64,000 bases of DNA, from contig NW_026262668.1 of NCBI RefSeq assembly GCF_021869535.1, positions 140,355,635 to 140,419,634 of the forward strand, in the 5' to 3' direction. The stretch comes from Mytilus californianus. Lineage: Eukaryota; Mollusca; Bivalvia; Mytilida; Mytilidae. Positions 22,960 to 35,854 of the stretch are shown piece after piece. A program made the translations under genes and the position numbers. The notes beneath the pieces are model-generated. The model searched no databases and had not been told where the DNA came from. It saw nothing but the letters and a program-made list of their open reading frames with translations. The first letter of the stretch is position 1. Every line of letters begins with the position of its first letter.

Positions 22960-24925
22960 TTTTGATTTTTATGTCCCGCCGTAGGCAATTGGAGCATCAA
23001 ATGTTACCCTTGACCGTCCTTCCATCCTTCAGTCCGTCTTTCTGTCCTCCCGTCCATCCGTCTTTTCTTGCGTCCGTCTTTCCGTCCGTCCGTTTTTCCG
23101 TCCGGTATTGTTAGTGCTCTCGCAGGTACAATTCTTGCCAGATTTTTATAAAACTTATACTATTAGTTAATATCAGCAATATCTCGGACAAATTCTTTAA
23201 TGGTGGCCGATCGACTTTTTTTTAAAGAGTTATGCCCCTTGGAAATATTAAATTTGTGGAAAATGGCCTCGTAAGCGCTCTCACGGGTACAATTCTTGCC
23301 AGATTTTAATAAAACTTATACTATAGGTAAATATCAGCAATATCTCGAACAAGTGCTATAATGGTGGCCGATCGACTTTTTTTTAAAAGTTATGCCACTT
23401 GGAAAAATTAAATTTATGGAAAATTGCCTCGTTAGCGCTCTCACGGGTACAATTCTTGCCAGATTTTTATAAAACTTATACTTTAGGTAAATATCAGCAA
23501 TATCTCGGACAAGTTCAATAATGGTGGCCGATCGACTTTTTTAAAAGAGTTATGCCCCTTGGAACTATTAAATTTATGGAAATTGGCCTCGTTAGCGCTC
23601 TTACGGGTACAAATCTTGCCAGATTTTTATAAATAATGCCATTGAAGTTCTGTTTGAAATGTAATTTATATTCTTTAACAAGATAATCAAAGATCTATTT
23701 TAGCAGTCTATAAAATGTGTGCAACGCGGGGGACATTGAAACTCTGTTCTTTTATTAATTTATGTTTATCATTGTCATTTTGCTAAGTTTCTTCTGTTAT
23801 CTATTCTAACATCGGACTTCTTTCAAACTGCCTGTGCGTTTTGCTGTATGCTTGTTTGTTCAACATTATCCATATGTATAGGGGGATAGTTGAGATCTCA
23901 CAAAACATTTTTGCGCATGTCCCAAGTAAGAAACCTCTATCTTTGGTTGATTTGTATGTTTCAGAGTTTAGCGTGGCCTTTATTTCTCTGAACTAGTATA
24001 CATTATGGTTTAGGGTCCAGATGAAGCCCTCCTCCGGTTGAGGAATTTTCTCGCTGCATTTAAGACCCATTGGTGGCCTTTGGCTGTTTTCTGCTTTTTG
24101 GTCGGGGTAACGTTGTTGTCTCTTCGACACATTCTCCGTTTCCATTCTCTATTCCAAGTATACAGCATAGGTTAGTAAAGATTACTGTCTATTAAGTGAT
24201 GCTCGGGGCAAAACAGTTTAAATAAAATAAGAATGTTTCTGCGGACATGAATGCCCCCGCTCAAGCTTTACAATTTTCCAAGTTAAAAAGGGGCACAAAT
24301 CTCTGCCAAAATTCGAACTCTGTCTGCGTGTTGTAGTTGCTTAAGTTAGAGTGTGGAAACGAAATAAATTGCAATTTTCCAAGTTATAAAGGGGCATAAC
24401 TCTAGAATAATAAATGACTCACTGCCCAAACTCAAACTCTGTCACGGGTGCCACATGTGGAGCAGGGCCTGCTTACCCTTCCGGAGCACCTGAGATCACC
24501 CCAGTTTTTGGTGGGGTTCGTGTTGCTCAGTCTTTAGTTTTCTATATTGTGTTTTGTGCACTGTTGTTTGTCTGTTTGTCTGTTGGTATTTTTCTTTTTT
24601 GTCAGTTTATTTTCGACTTATGAGTTTGAATGTCCCTTGTGTATCTTTCGCCTTTAAGAGTGCGGAAACAAAAAAAATAGCAATTTTGCAAGTTATAAAG
24701 GGCATAACTCTTGAACGGTAAGTGAATCACTGCCCAGATTCGAGCTCTGTCTGCAAGTTTTGGCTCTTAGCATTATGTATTAGTTTCATAATATTTCTAC
24801 GAGGAAAACTTAATTTAGAGTGTTGAAACAAAAATTGGACGGACGGACGGACGGAAAGATGGACGGACGCACGGACGCCCGGTATTTCCATTTCCCCCGC
24901 AACGCGTTACGCTGGGGACAACAAA
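22960..24925. mobile_element. Composite element bounded by inverted CCGT/GACG tracts
   Basis: Starts with TGTCCCGCCGTAGG and a (TCCG)n tract at 23020-23105; ends with a (GGAC)n tract at 24837-24880 and GCTGGGGACA, so the ends are inverted. Inside are three tandem 161-bp units (23112, 23274, 23434, next start 23594) built on GCGCTCTCACGGGTACAATT, a dispersed repeat at about 23780-24150 and a family B copy at 24405-24660. No transposase seen. Confidence 0.6.
24405..24660 (+). repeat. Dispersed repeat family B, + copy
   Basis: Landmarks: GGGTGCCACATGTGGAGCAG, CTTCCGGAGCACCTGAGATC, GGGGTTCGTGTTGCTCAGTC, then a T-rich part ending GAATGTCCC. Seven members are present in the window on both strands. 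Length and lack of coding suggest a SINE or MITE; type unresolved. Confidence 0.7.
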
Positions 24926-25769
24926 GGACTACTAGCAGTTACTGACATGCCAGCTCCAGACTTCAATAAAACTGTTTTAAAGATTATGTCTTCGTCATAT
25001 GAAAATCAACAAAATCCCGTTAGGCGTTTATAATTATGCCATCATAAATTATACGAGAAGAACATAACCCGTATCATGCCAACAACTGGTTTGAGAATAC
25101 ATGTATTTATTTCCGAAGCAAGGACCTTATGAATGAATCAATATCAATTCTAATAAATGCCATCTTTAATGACCCGACAACAGTATCGTAACTATATCCC
25201 ATTGTGAATAAGTCTGCATGTTTAAAGGTTTGGTTAGCTTTTGAGGTGAATGACGACATTTTAGTGCTTTTTATAGAATATTACCTTAAATGATGGGATG
25301 TGAAATACCTGAACGTATAAGATTGCTGCACGTTGATTTATATTTACGACTGATGCCCTTTTAGCGATGATAAAATTAAGGAAACGTTTTGACAGTCAAA
25401 TTTGTGATGTCGAAAACCCTGGTGTAATTAGTTTCAGTAATACAGAGATGTCGTAAATAACAAATACGTTGTTACATACACAAACAAGTTGAGATTTATA
25501 AACATCATCCAATGGAACGTCACCATCTAAAACGCATGATTAACAATAGAAAATGCTAAATCATCTCTTTAATCGTAAGTTTTAGTACTAAGCTTCCCGT
25601 TAGAGATATAGACATCAAGATCCAAGGGTAGTGTTCATTGTTAGTATTACCTTTATTTAAAGTAAGTTCAGCAAGATAAATCTCTTTAGTGTACATACTG
25701 AAGTCGTCATTATATGAGAGCCAACCTATCATCCAAATATCTAAAAGTGTTATTGTATTTTGTACACCT
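24926..25769. other. Unannotated intron
   Basis: No repeat, RNA gene or exon recognised. Confidence 0.5.
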
Positions 25770-26340
25770 ACAAGTTATATGGCGTATTCGTACATGCAAG
25801 TCTTAGTTATCTTCACTAGCATATGCCGTATTCGTACATTTATGCTCAGGTTTTCTTCACTAGCCTATGGCGTTTACGTACATGTTTTCCCAATTTATCT
25901 TCACTATCCTATAGCGTATACTTACATGTTTGGCTGCTAGGTTATTTCATTAGCCTATGGCGTATACTTACATGTTTGGCTGCTAGGTTATCTTCATTAG
26001 CCTATGGCGTATACTTACATGTTTGGCTGCTAGGTTATCTTCACTAGCATTTGGCGTATACTTACATGTTTGTCTAAGTTATCTCCATTGGCCTATAGCG
26101 TATACTTACATGTATGACTGCTAGGTTATCTTCACTAGCCTATAGCGTATACTTACATGTAGATCCAGGTTATCTCCACTATCGTATGGTGTATTTGTAC
26201 AGGTTTGCCCAGGTTATATTCACTAATCTGTTCAACATGACGTATTTGTACATTTATGCCCAGATTATCTTCAGTGGCCCATGTCGTACATGTATATGTT
26301 TGTCCAAGTTATCTTTAGTAGACTATAGTGTATACGTACA
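25770..26340 (+). repeat. 44-49-bp minisatellite related to the 87-bp array
   Basis: About 12 units around CACTAGCCTATGGCGTATAC, TTACATGTTTGGCTGCTAGG and TTATCTT. The first units (GTATTCGTACATTTATGC, CAGG) match one half of the 87-bp dimer 3-4 kb upstream, so this looks like the monomeric relative of that array. Confidence 0.82.
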
Positions 26341-26389
26341 TGTCTTCAACATTTGTAAAAATTTTGGTTGTTCAAATATTTTGCCACGA

Positions 26390-26433
26390 GCATCACCGAA
26401 GAGACATTCATTGTTGAGGTGCGCATCTGGTGT
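26390..26433 (+). ncRNA. Degenerate hammerhead ribozyme relic
   Basis: Same 44-nt layout as the array hammerheads: stem I arms GCATCA and TGGTGT, stem II GACA...TGTT, palindromic stem III TGCGCAT preceding C17. Both cores are damaged: CCGAAGA for CTGAAGA and GAGG for GAAA. Predicted inactive. Different spacer bases show it belongs to another repeat family than the 540-bp unit. Confidence 0.65.
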
Positions 26434-26644
26434 AGTTGCGGTTATCTCCAATAGACTATGACGTATACGTTAATGTATGGCCAAGAATTCTCCTTTAGTC
26501 TATGACTGTACGTACATGTATATATAAGCGTTGAGGTGTTCATTATGGTGGTTTCATGAAAATAGGTATCTTTTCTGAAGTTTAACAGTTTATTAGAGAT
26601 AAGGTAACCATAACAGTTTATCAGTTTTCTCAACTGACTAAAGA

Positions 26645-27485
26645 CATTTCAACACTGCCACAAATCCAACAAGTCCACGAGTATCACCGAACACTGTCAT
26701 ATATCCAACAAGTCCACGATTATTACCGAACACTGTCATAGATCCAACAAGTCCACGATTATTACCGAACACTGCCACAGATCTAATAAGTCCACGAGTA
26801 CAACCGAACACTGCCTTAGATCCAACAAGTCCTAGAGTATTACCGAACACTGCCACATATCCAACGAGTCCAAGAGGACTACCGAACACTGCCACAGATC
26901 CATTAAGTCCAAGAGTGTTACCGAACACTAACACAGATCAAACAAGCCCACGATTAATATCAAACACTGCCACAGATCCAACAAGTACATGATTATTACC
27001 AAAAATTGCCTCAGATCCAACAACTCCACGATTACTACCGAACACTGCCACAGATCCAACAAGTCTACGATTATCACCGAACTGCCACAAATCCAACAAG
27101 TACATGAGTATTACCGAACTGCCACAAATCCAACAAGTTTACGAGTATTACCGAACTGGCACAGATCCAACAAGTCAACGAGTGTTACCGAACTGCAACA
27201 GATCCACCAAGTCCACGAGTATTACCGAACATTGCCACAGATCCAACAAGTCCAGGAATATTACCGAACATTGCCACAGACCCAACAAAGGAGTATTACC
27301 GAACTGCCACATGTCGTACAAGTCCACGAGTATTACCGAACTGCGACATATTCAACAAGTCCACGAGTATTACCGAACACTGCCACAGATCCAACAAGTC
27401 CACGATTATAACCGAACTGCCATATACCCAACACGTTCACGAATATGACCGAACTGCCACAAATCCAACAAGTCCACGAGTATTA
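26645..27485 (+). repeat. 42-bp minisatellite
   Basis: About 20 units of 36-42 bp: GCCACAGATCCAACAAGTCC followed by ACGAGTATTACCGAACACT. A shorter 36-bp variant (ACTG lost) dominates 27080-27220. The overlapping reading frames on both strands follow from unit length. Confidence 0.88.
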
Positions 27486-28339
27486 CCAATGTCATCATGT
27501 TCCTAGCTTTGACGCAAACTACTAGATATGATTATAAATTTGTTTATCAGTTAGAATTAAGAAGATCCGTACCTCGTGCTCGCACCTTGTGTCACGTTAA
27601 TTTATGTAAATGCAAGCTAATTAAAATCTATAGATTTTTTTGATTATTTGCCAAAATTTAGGTTATATCATGCTCTTTTCAAAAATATAGAAAAACTTAT
27701 GGGTCACTAGGCTTCTTTTCATGCAACTGGTTGTGCAAAATTGTCAGATTTCTTATAGATTATGCATAGAAACTCCTATTTTGAAAAGAAAACTAAACTA
27801 TAGAGTTTAAAGATAAAAAATGAGAAGATAGCTCTTATAATGTGCTTTCAGAAAAAAAAAAAAAAATTGGGTTCACGGGACTCGTTTTTTTTTTGCTACA
27901 AAACAAAATAGGTAAATTCATAACACATTCCTTTATAAAAATAAGTTTATCTGAGTTTTCTCCCCTTAAATGGCAAGTCCATGTTGTAAAAAAATCAAAA
28001 AAATATTATTTTCTTCATATTTTTGAAAAGTTTTACAAATGCACTAAATTCTTCTCTCAAAATTTGCCCATTTCATTTAAGATCTAGACGGATTGTTTCC
28101 TGCCATTTTACAATTTAAGATGGCGGAAGACACCCGATCTACCTTTATAGCTTAATTTAAACATATTTTATTTGCAAAAAATATTACCTACAAAGTATGA
28201 TAGCAGTAACACAGAAAGGAATTCGGGCTCAAGATTGTCCTTATCCTTATATAAGTCCGTCTCCCTGCATAATATCTCTTTTACTCTTTTCTATCAAAAT
28301 ATCTTGCATATTCTTTAACAGTATCAATTTTTCTTGAAG
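27486..28339. other. Unannotated intron
   Basis: AT-rich sequence with poly-A and poly-T runs near 27850; nothing recognised. Confidence 0.5.
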
Positions 28340-28519
28340 ATGTTGCCATCAGTTCACCGTACGAGGACAACGGTAAAGGTTCGGTCTATATATATCATGG
28401 AGGTCCTACAGAACTTACATTCACACAGAAGATACAAGCTAAAGACATAAGTGCTGATTTGTTTTCATTTGGTTGGTACATTTCTGCTGCTTATGACATC
28501 GACAAAAACAACTATACAG
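28340..28519 (+). CDS. Integrin alpha exon: blade 6 end and blade 7 start
   Basis: 180 bp, phase 1 to phase 1; acceptor CTTGAAG, donor GTAAGA. With the carried G it encodes DVAISSPYEDNGKGSVYIYH (blade 6 GAP-type strand and outer strands), then FTQKIQAKDISADLFSFGWY and SAAYDIDKNNYT, the FG motif and calcium loop of blade 7 (D-I-D-K-N-N-Y-T-D after joining). The usual loop Gly is Asn here. The acceptor's pyrimidine tract is modest. Confidence 0.93.
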
Positions 28520-28544
28520 GTAAGATGTAACTTGTTATGAGAGT

Positions 28545-29070
28545 TGATGCATGTTTCCTGACTGTCTGGACGCTTAATGTTTCTGTTTCGTGACTGTCTG
28601 AACAGTAAGTGTGCCTGTTCCGTGACTGTCTGAAGATTAATGTGTCTGTTTCGTGACTGAACGGTTAATATGTCCGTTTCGTGACTGTCTGAAGGTTTAT
28701 GTGTCTGTTTAATAACTGTCTGAACGGTTAATGCACCTGTTTCGTGACTGTCTGAACTGTTAGTGTGTCTGTTTCGTGTCTGAACGGTTAATGTGTCTGT
28801 TTCGTGTCTGAACTGTTAATGTGTCTGTTTCGTGATTGCCTGAACGACTTTAAAATGTGTCTGTTTCGTGACTGTTTGAACGATTGATGTGTCTGTTTCG
28901 TGTCTGCACGGTTTATGTGTCTTTTCAAGACTGACTGACGGTTAATGTGCCTATTTCGTGACTGTCTGAACGGTTAATGTGCCTGTTTTATGACTGACTG
29001 AACGGTTAATGGGCCTGTTTTGTGACTGTCTGAACGGTTAATGTGCATGTTTCGTGACTGTCTGAACGGT
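28545..29070 (+). repeat. 32-bp minisatellite close to a splice donor
   Basis: About 16 units of CGTGACTGTCTGAACGGTTA followed by ATGTGTCTGTTT, with unit loss and small deletions. It starts only 25 bp after the donor of the blade 7 exon but does not contain exon sequence. Confidence 0.87.
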
Positions 29071-29209
29071 TAACGCCCACTACACCTTATCCTGGATTCG
29101 CCACTGTCACATACAGGTGTCATGAAATGGGTGTTGTTATATTGATCCTGTATTATGTCCTCGTACAGTCGTATTGGGTCATGATAAGCTGTATTGGTCA
29201 TTGACTACG

Positions 29210-29475
29210 CCACGAGCAAATACAGCTAACATCATCAACCAAATATGACTGTACTTTGGCATAATACAGGATCAATATGGAGCAAATACAGCTAACCGCA
29301 TCAACCAAATATGACTGTTCTTGGGCATAATACAGGATTAATATGGAGCAAATACAGCTAACCTCATCAACCAAATATGACTGTACTTGGGCATAATACA
29401 TGATCAATATGGAGCAAATACAGCTAACCTCATCAACCAAATATGACTGTACTTCGGCATAATACAGGATCAATA
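29210..29475 (-). repeat. 66-bp tandem repeat, four copies
   Basis: Four units of 66 bp (CATCAACCAAATATGACTGT ... GGAGCAAATACAGCTAAC), nearly identical. As 66 is 22 codons the complementary strand is open; I read this as an artefact of unit length. Confidence 0.88.
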
Positions 29476-29833
29476 TGAACACACTTTTTTAATAATGATA
29501 TTGTATTGTTAAACATCGTCACATTCTTTATGTCAGTAGCCTATAGTTCAGTAATGGTCGTTTGTGATGTCTACCACAATTTTATTATGTTTGTTGTGTT
29601 AGACTAAGTATAAATCATTGGTTTTTTATTGGCTTATCAGACGGACTTTTATAGGTCATCACATGGTATGGCTTTTACTTGCTATGGAAGGCCACAGTGC
29701 GGCCATGTTGTTTGGTTTACACTATTGGACAGAGAGTTGTCTATCGCAATCAAATGTCGAACTGTTTCCTTTTTTTGTTTTACATTTTCAGTATTTTTTA
29801 CTGAAGTTCTAGTATATATCTAATTTTCTTTAG
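29476..29833. other. Unannotated intron
   Basis: Ends in a T-rich tract and TTTCTTTAG, the acceptor of the next exon. Nothing else recognised. Confidence 0.5.
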
Positions 29834-30040
29834 ATTTCTTGGTTGGATCATACAAATCGGACATTGTTACAGTTTTACGAACCAGACCTATCATAAAACT
29901 GAATAATACAGTGGAGATTTCCCCCTCTGTCATACCTTTAAACTCTTCCGAACTGAAATGTAAAGATGAACAGTACAGACCATGTGTAACCGTCAAACTG
30001 TGTTTCTCTTATAGTGGATTCAATGTTCCACCGGCAATAA
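29834..30040 (+). CDS. Integrin alpha exon: blade 7 end and thigh start
   Basis: 207 bp, phase 1 to phase 1, donor GTGAGT. Encodes DFLVGSYKSDIVTVLRTRPI, the conserved last propeller strand (LVGAxxSDxxxLLRxRPV in the family), then a linker with sequon NNT and VKLCFSYSGFNVPPAI. CFSYSG is diagnostic of the integrin alpha thigh domain. Cysteines at the CKDEQYRPC pair are likely disulphide partners. Confidence 0.95.
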
Positions 30041-30465
30041 GTGAGTATTATGCCCAATAAAATGTTATGAATTTTTTATTAGATTGCATTACTAATAAAA
30101 TAGAAATAGATAAACACTAGGTGTGTTACGAACATTTGCATGCTTGTTAGTTGAAATAGTCATACCGGACATGACTCCAAAACAAAAAGTGTTCACATAG
30201 TAACAAAAGCGAAATAATAACGGAAGTTGCTATGTTTAACAATCCCAAATTATCAAATGCCAACTTTAAATAGGGAAACTATTTATAAGGCAAATAATTA
30301 AAACATTGTATTTCAAGGTGTTTATTGTTGCTATACTGACTTATCTCGATAAAAATAGCATTGATACTGTTGTTCCTCACTCAATGCGATTAATAAAGAT
30401 GGGGAAGGCAATTTATACATGCATTCGCTTAAAACTATTGTTTGAAATTTTTATTTTCTTCTGCA
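30041..30465. other. Unannotated intron
   Basis: No repeat, RNA or exon recognised. Confidence 0.45.
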
Positions 30466-30600
30466 TTATCTATAGCTTGAAAGTTTCATTTTCTTCTGCA
30501 ATATCTATAGCTTGAAAGTTTCATTTTCTTCTGCATTATCTATATCTTGAAAGTTTCATTTTCTTCTGCATTATCTATAGCTTTAAAGTTTTATTTTCCT
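30466..30600 (+). repeat. 36-bp tandem repeat, four copies
   Basis: Units AGCTTGAAAGTTTCATTTTC plus TTCTGCATTATCTAT, almost identical. Confidence 0.85.
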
Positions 30601-30609
30601 TCCTTGTTG

Positions 30610-32975
30610 ATCGACCTTTGGGAAATCCGTGCTGTAAGGGATATAAGATGTTAAAAGTATCTGCATGTGTTTTACAAATCCGTACTGTAAGGGATATAAT
30701 ATGTTATAAGTATCTGCATGTGTTTAACAAATCCGTGCTGTAAGGGATATAAGATGTTATAAGTATCTGCATGTGTTTAACAAATCCATCCTGTAAGGGG
30801 TATAAGATGTTATAAGTATCTGCATGTGTTTAACAAATCCATCCTGTAAGGGGTATAAGATGTTATAAGTATCTGCATGTGTTTAACAAATCCGTGCTGT
30901 AAGGGATATAAGATGTTATAAGTATCTGCATGTGTTTAACAAATCCGTGCTGTAAGGGATATAAGATGTTATAAGTATCTGCATGTGTTTAACAAATCCG
31001 TGCTGTAAGGGATATAAGATGTTATAAGTATCTGCATGTGTTTAACAAATCAATGCTGTAAGGGTTATACGATGTTATAAGTATCTGCATGTATTTAACA
31101 AATCCATCATGTAAGGGATATAAGATGTTATATGTATCTGCATACATTTAACAAATCCATCCCGTAAGGGATATAAGATGTTATAAGTATCTGCATGTGT
31201 TTAACAAATCTGTGCTGGAAGGGATATGCGATGTTTTAAGTATCTGCATGTGTTTAACAAATCCTTGCTGTAAGGAATATAAGATGTTATAAGTATCTGC
31301 ATGTGTTTAACAAATCCGTGCTGTAAGGGGTATAAGATGTTATGAGTATCTGCATGTGTTTAACAAATCCATGCTGTAAGGGATATAAGATGTTAAAAGT
31401 ATCTGCATCTGTTAAACAAATCTGTGCTGGAAGGGATATACGATGTTATAAGTATCTGCATGTGTTTAACAAATCCTTGCTGTAAGGGATATAAGATGTT
31501 ATAAGTATCTGCATGTGTTTAACAAATCCGTGCTGTAAGGGATATTAGATGTTATAAGTACCTGCATGTGTTTAACAAATCCGTGCTGTAAGGGGTATAA
31601 GATGTTACAAGTATCTGCATGTGTTTAACAAATCCGTGCTGTAAGGGGTATAAGATGTTATAAGTATCTGCATGTGTTTAACAAATCCGTGCTGTAAGGG
31701 GTATAAGATGTTATAAGTATCTACATGTGTTTAACAAATCCGTGCTGTAAGGGATATACGATGCTATAAGTATCTGCATCTGTTTAACAAATCCGTGCTG
31801 TAAGGGGTATAAGATGTTATAAGTATCTGCATGTGTTTAACAAATCCGTACTGTAAGGGATATAAGATGTTATAAGTATCTGCATGTGTTTAAAAAATGC
31901 ATGCTGTAAGGGATATAAGATGTTATAAGTATCTGCATGTGTTTAACAAATCCGTGCTGTAAGGGATATAAGATCTCATAAGAATCTGCATGTGTTTAAC
32001 AAATCCGTGCTGTAAGGGATATAAAATGTTATAAGTATCTGCATGTGTTTAACAAATCCATGCTGTAAGGGATATAAGATGTTATAAGTATCTGCATGTA
32101 TTTAACAAACCAATCCTGTAAGAGATATAAGATGTTATATGTATCTGCATGTATTTAACAAATCCATCCTGTAAGGGATATAAGATGTTATAAGTATCTG
32201 CATCTGTTTAACAAATATGTGCTGGAAGGGATATACGATATTTTAAGTATCTGCATGTGTTTAACAAATCCTTGCTGTAAGGGATATAATATGTTATAAG
32301 TATCTGCATGTGTTTAACAAATCCGTGCTGTAAGGGGTATAAGATGTTATAAGTATCTGCATGTGTTTAACAAATTCATGCTGTAAGGGATATAAGATGT
32401 TATAAGTATCTGCATGTATTTAACAAATCCATCCTGAAAGGGATATAAGATGTTATAAGTATCTGCATCTGTTTAACAAATCTGTGCTGGAAGGGATATA
32501 CGATGTTATAAGTATCTGCATGTGTTTAACAAATCCTTGCTGTAAGGGATATAAGATGCTATAAGTATCTGCATGTGTTTAACAAATCCATGCTGTAAGG
32601 GATATTAGATGTTATAAGTATCTGCATGTGTTTAACAAATCCGTGCTGTAAGGGGTATAAGATGTTATAAGTATCTGCATGTGTTTAACAAATCCGTGCT
32701 GAAAGGGGTATAAGATGTTGTAAGTATCTGCATGTGTTTAAAAAATCCGTGCTGTAAGGGGTATAATATGTTATAAGTATCTGCATGTGTTTAACAAATC
32801 CTTGCTGTAAGGGATATAAGATGTTATAAGTAGCTGCATGTGTTTAACAAATCCGTGCTGTAAGGGATATTAGATGTTATAAGTATCTGCATGTGTTTAA
32901 CAAATCCGTGCTGTAAGGGATATTAGATGTTATAAGTATCTGCATGTGTTTAACAAATCCTTGCTGTAACGGACT
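30610..32975 (+). repeat. 53-bp minisatellite, about 44 copies
   Basis: Unit AACAAATCCGTGCTGTAAGG, GATATAAGATGTTATAAGTA, TCTGCATGTGTTT. Variant runs (CCATCCTG, CTGTGCTGGAAG) recur at intervals, showing multi-unit duplication. It ends at a C run (32985-32999). Confidence 0.93.
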
Positions 32976-33196
32976 GTAGGGACTCCCCCCCCCCCCCCCT
33001 CCTGGAAGCTATCGAGGATTTGCAATTTCTACAAAAGAATCTATTAGAAATAATAGGTGCTGATTGAGGTGATTTCATCATAGTATTTTAATATACCTTG
33101 TACTATGCCATACTCCCGAGTATACAATAGAGTGACGAATAGAAAATCATCACAAAAGAGACAGAGTGATTGAACATCAGGGTTTCTGTAAAATAT

Positions 33197-33287
33197 CAGC
33201 TGCTCGACACAATATGAAGGTCTTTTGATCTCGTTCGCTGCGCTCTCTCGACAAAAAGCTTCATATTGTGACTCGCAGCTGATATCA
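33197..33287. repeat. Imperfect palindrome
   Basis: Arms ATATCAGCTGC(T)CGACACAAT-ATGAAG and CTTCATATTGTG...GCAGCTGATAT, separated by about 35 bp that include CGTTCGCTGCGCTCTCTCG. Could fold into a cruciform or RNA hairpin. Possibly the core of a foldback element. Confidence 0.65.
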
Positions 33288-35504
33288 ACATGCAGACAAC
33301 CTGATAATCGATACCTATCGTGTCGAGGAATATCCTGATATCTCCCCTTTTCAATCTTAAAAGTGTTTGCTGACACACGCAACCTTCTAAGATTTGTGTA
33401 GTATCAACACTGTGCATGGATTACAGAAAAAATATTTTGACAGACAAAATCACTAGTGTATATTCCTCTACCTGGTGTTTAACTTGTATGGTTTGGTCAT
33501 TGGCTATCATATTCAAGATATGCTTGATCTCAATTTATTTATACCCAAGGCAACTCCAATCAGACTTTTAGAGTAGAAACAACTTTATACTTAAATCAGT
33601 TTGTTGAAACAAATCTCACTTTTTCATTTCATAACTTGTCCTTTTGTGTTTTTATACGATTGCATGACAGACGGAGGGAAACAGGAATAAGTTCAAATTC
33701 GGTATAGCTCATGTCCAGTACGCAATTTGAAAATCCTGTTTTTGCAATCGCATGTCCGTTGAATACGGATATTGATTTTAAGAAAAAATATTTGTTACTA
33801 AGTTGTGCTCTATTTGCTTATGAAAACAAACGTTTCTGTATCGCCTAATTTGGAAAGATATCGTCATAATATTTTCCCCAATAACGCTGTAGGCCTCTAA
33901 ATTCGCTTATGAATACAGATTGCCTGAACTCAATGAAAACAAATTGACGGAATTCCAAGAAACTTGCACTGATACTTCTTTAGGTGGGGCACGAAGTTGT
34001 GCACCTGCTACTTTAACTTTTAGCCTGATTTTGTGTGTTTGTGGGGGTGGGGACAGTCACATACCACAAAGAATATCACTCAGTGTGCCTGTAAATCGTT
34101 TCAAAAATGAGCAAATCCCATACCCTAAAGTAAGTTATAAAAGGCCGCGAAATGACAAATGTAAAATAATTCCTACGAGAAAACTAACTGCACCTGATAT
34201 CATCAAGCTTTTGTTTCCTTATTTATAGTTGATAAACATGTAGAGCCCTAATTACTATAAATAGTAATTCTTTATCTTATCTCTGATTATATCTATCATC
34301 ACTCAGTCTCTGAGCCTATATTAGTATTTTACCACTGCTATTGCATATGCATAATATCCGACATCACAGACCTCACGCCCAAACATTTAATTATTCTTTC
34401 AGAATTGTCATCATACCGCTAACATATGTTTATAACTTAAAAAATAAAATGTTTCGTTGTAGCATCTTATATCTGCATTTTACACACCTCAACGATTCTA
34501 TGGTTCAGTTTGTTTTTTCTTTAATTTATTTTTCTATTTAATTTAATTTGTATTTTGATAACGATAGAGGAAAGTTTGTTCCGATATTTTACATACTAAA
34601 GTAATGGACTTTTAATAATAACTCCATTTTTGCTATTTTGATTAAAATAAGAACAATTTTAGAAACTGTTCGCATTTTTCCTGGACGTAGAATTTTAATA
34701 TTGCTGCTTATACGGACTTTGCACTTTTTTAAGAACGCTAAAATGGCTCAGTTTTCAAACGCCCTATCCATTGACGGTAACGAAATCTCCAATGTGAACC
34801 CAGCTTGTAATTAAGAAAATTTAACATATGGGACTCTAATTTAATTAACTACTGATGAAGAATATCAATCCACCTCGATTAACACTTATCTCCATAGCAA
34901 CTGTAAAGCGCTAATATATACTCATTAGATCAATAAATTACCTATTACGCAGTCAGCCATAGAAAATAACAGTTGTATTTCGAAAAGAGAGTAGTCATTA
35001 CCGGTATCCGACTACAAAAACAACCAATAAAAATGAATCGACACGCTGAGCGTGATTTTTAGCGTGCTAGGCCATGAGGTAACAGTCCTTAGGAAGACCT
35101 GCTTCTCTACCCGGGCACATTATACTGATTGCGAGCTCGAGTCGACCAGTCTGTGGTCTTACTATATAATACCGCTTGATCGGCACAGAAACAGCAAATG
35201 CCAGTTTATTATAACATTAGAATTGTAAATTAGATTTGTACTCTTCAAATCATATATTGTAAAAAACAAAAACTCTTGTTCCATACATTCGAGACATCAG
35301 GAAGAATGGAAGGAAGCTATTGAACGAAGGATTCATAGTGGTTCATTTGAAGTCCTGTCTTTGAAAGTTCAACGCACGCCGTCTTGTTGACCGTTAAGGA
35401 GTTTCTGTGTTACACATGGCCACAGATATATTCCATTTGTCGTAGCCACAATCCCGTCAACTTTGCCTCGTTAATGACATCGCCGTATGAGAATTATCAC
35501 CGAG
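33288..35504. other. Mostly unannotated intron
   Basis: No exon recognised. A GC-richer part at 35040-35170 (AGCGTGCTAGGCCATGAGG, then GCGAGCTCGAGTCGACC) vaguely resembles a tRNA-type SINE head with box B-like end, but is not convincing. Confidence 0.4.
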
Positions 35505-35730
35505 TGTGTTCTTACGATGAGCTACACCACGGGTGTCACTTGTGAATCAGGATAATACTGTATTCATACCATTCCCAAGCACCTGAATTAACTCCCGGTT
35601 TTTGATGGGATTCGTGTTGCCCATCTTTAGTTTTCTAAATAGAGTTTTGTAAACTGTTGTTCTTCGTGTTTTTTGCTGGTTTTATTTGGTTTCTCTCTGA
35701 CTTGTTCCTTTGGTATCTCCCGCCTCATTT
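35505..35730 (+). repeat. Dispersed repeat family B, diverged + copy
   Basis: Matches 24405-24660 through CACGGGTGTCACTTGTG, AAGCACCTGAATTAACTCCC, GGGATTCGTGTTGCCCATC and the T-rich end. It lies just before the thigh exon. Confidence 0.65.
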
Positions 35731-35854
35731 TTTCCAGTTCACTTTGAGTATTTACTCCTGTATTCGGAGAACTTTTGGCCTTTAACTAGTGTTTTAAAGG
35801 GTTATATAGATCGTTCATGTTGTAATTCTTATTTTTTACGCTTTATTGTTTTAG

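Noticed and set aside
24414..24623. 69-aa frame across family B repeat
   Set aside because: Other family B copies do not keep the frame; it is a dispersed repeat.
33920..34228. 102-aa reading frame as a small gene or missed exon
   Set aside because: No domain, no repeat of the frame, no fit to the integrin phase chain, which is already continuous.
34850..34900. CTGATGA at 34852 as another hammerhead
   Set aside because: No GAAA and no stem II partner follow it.
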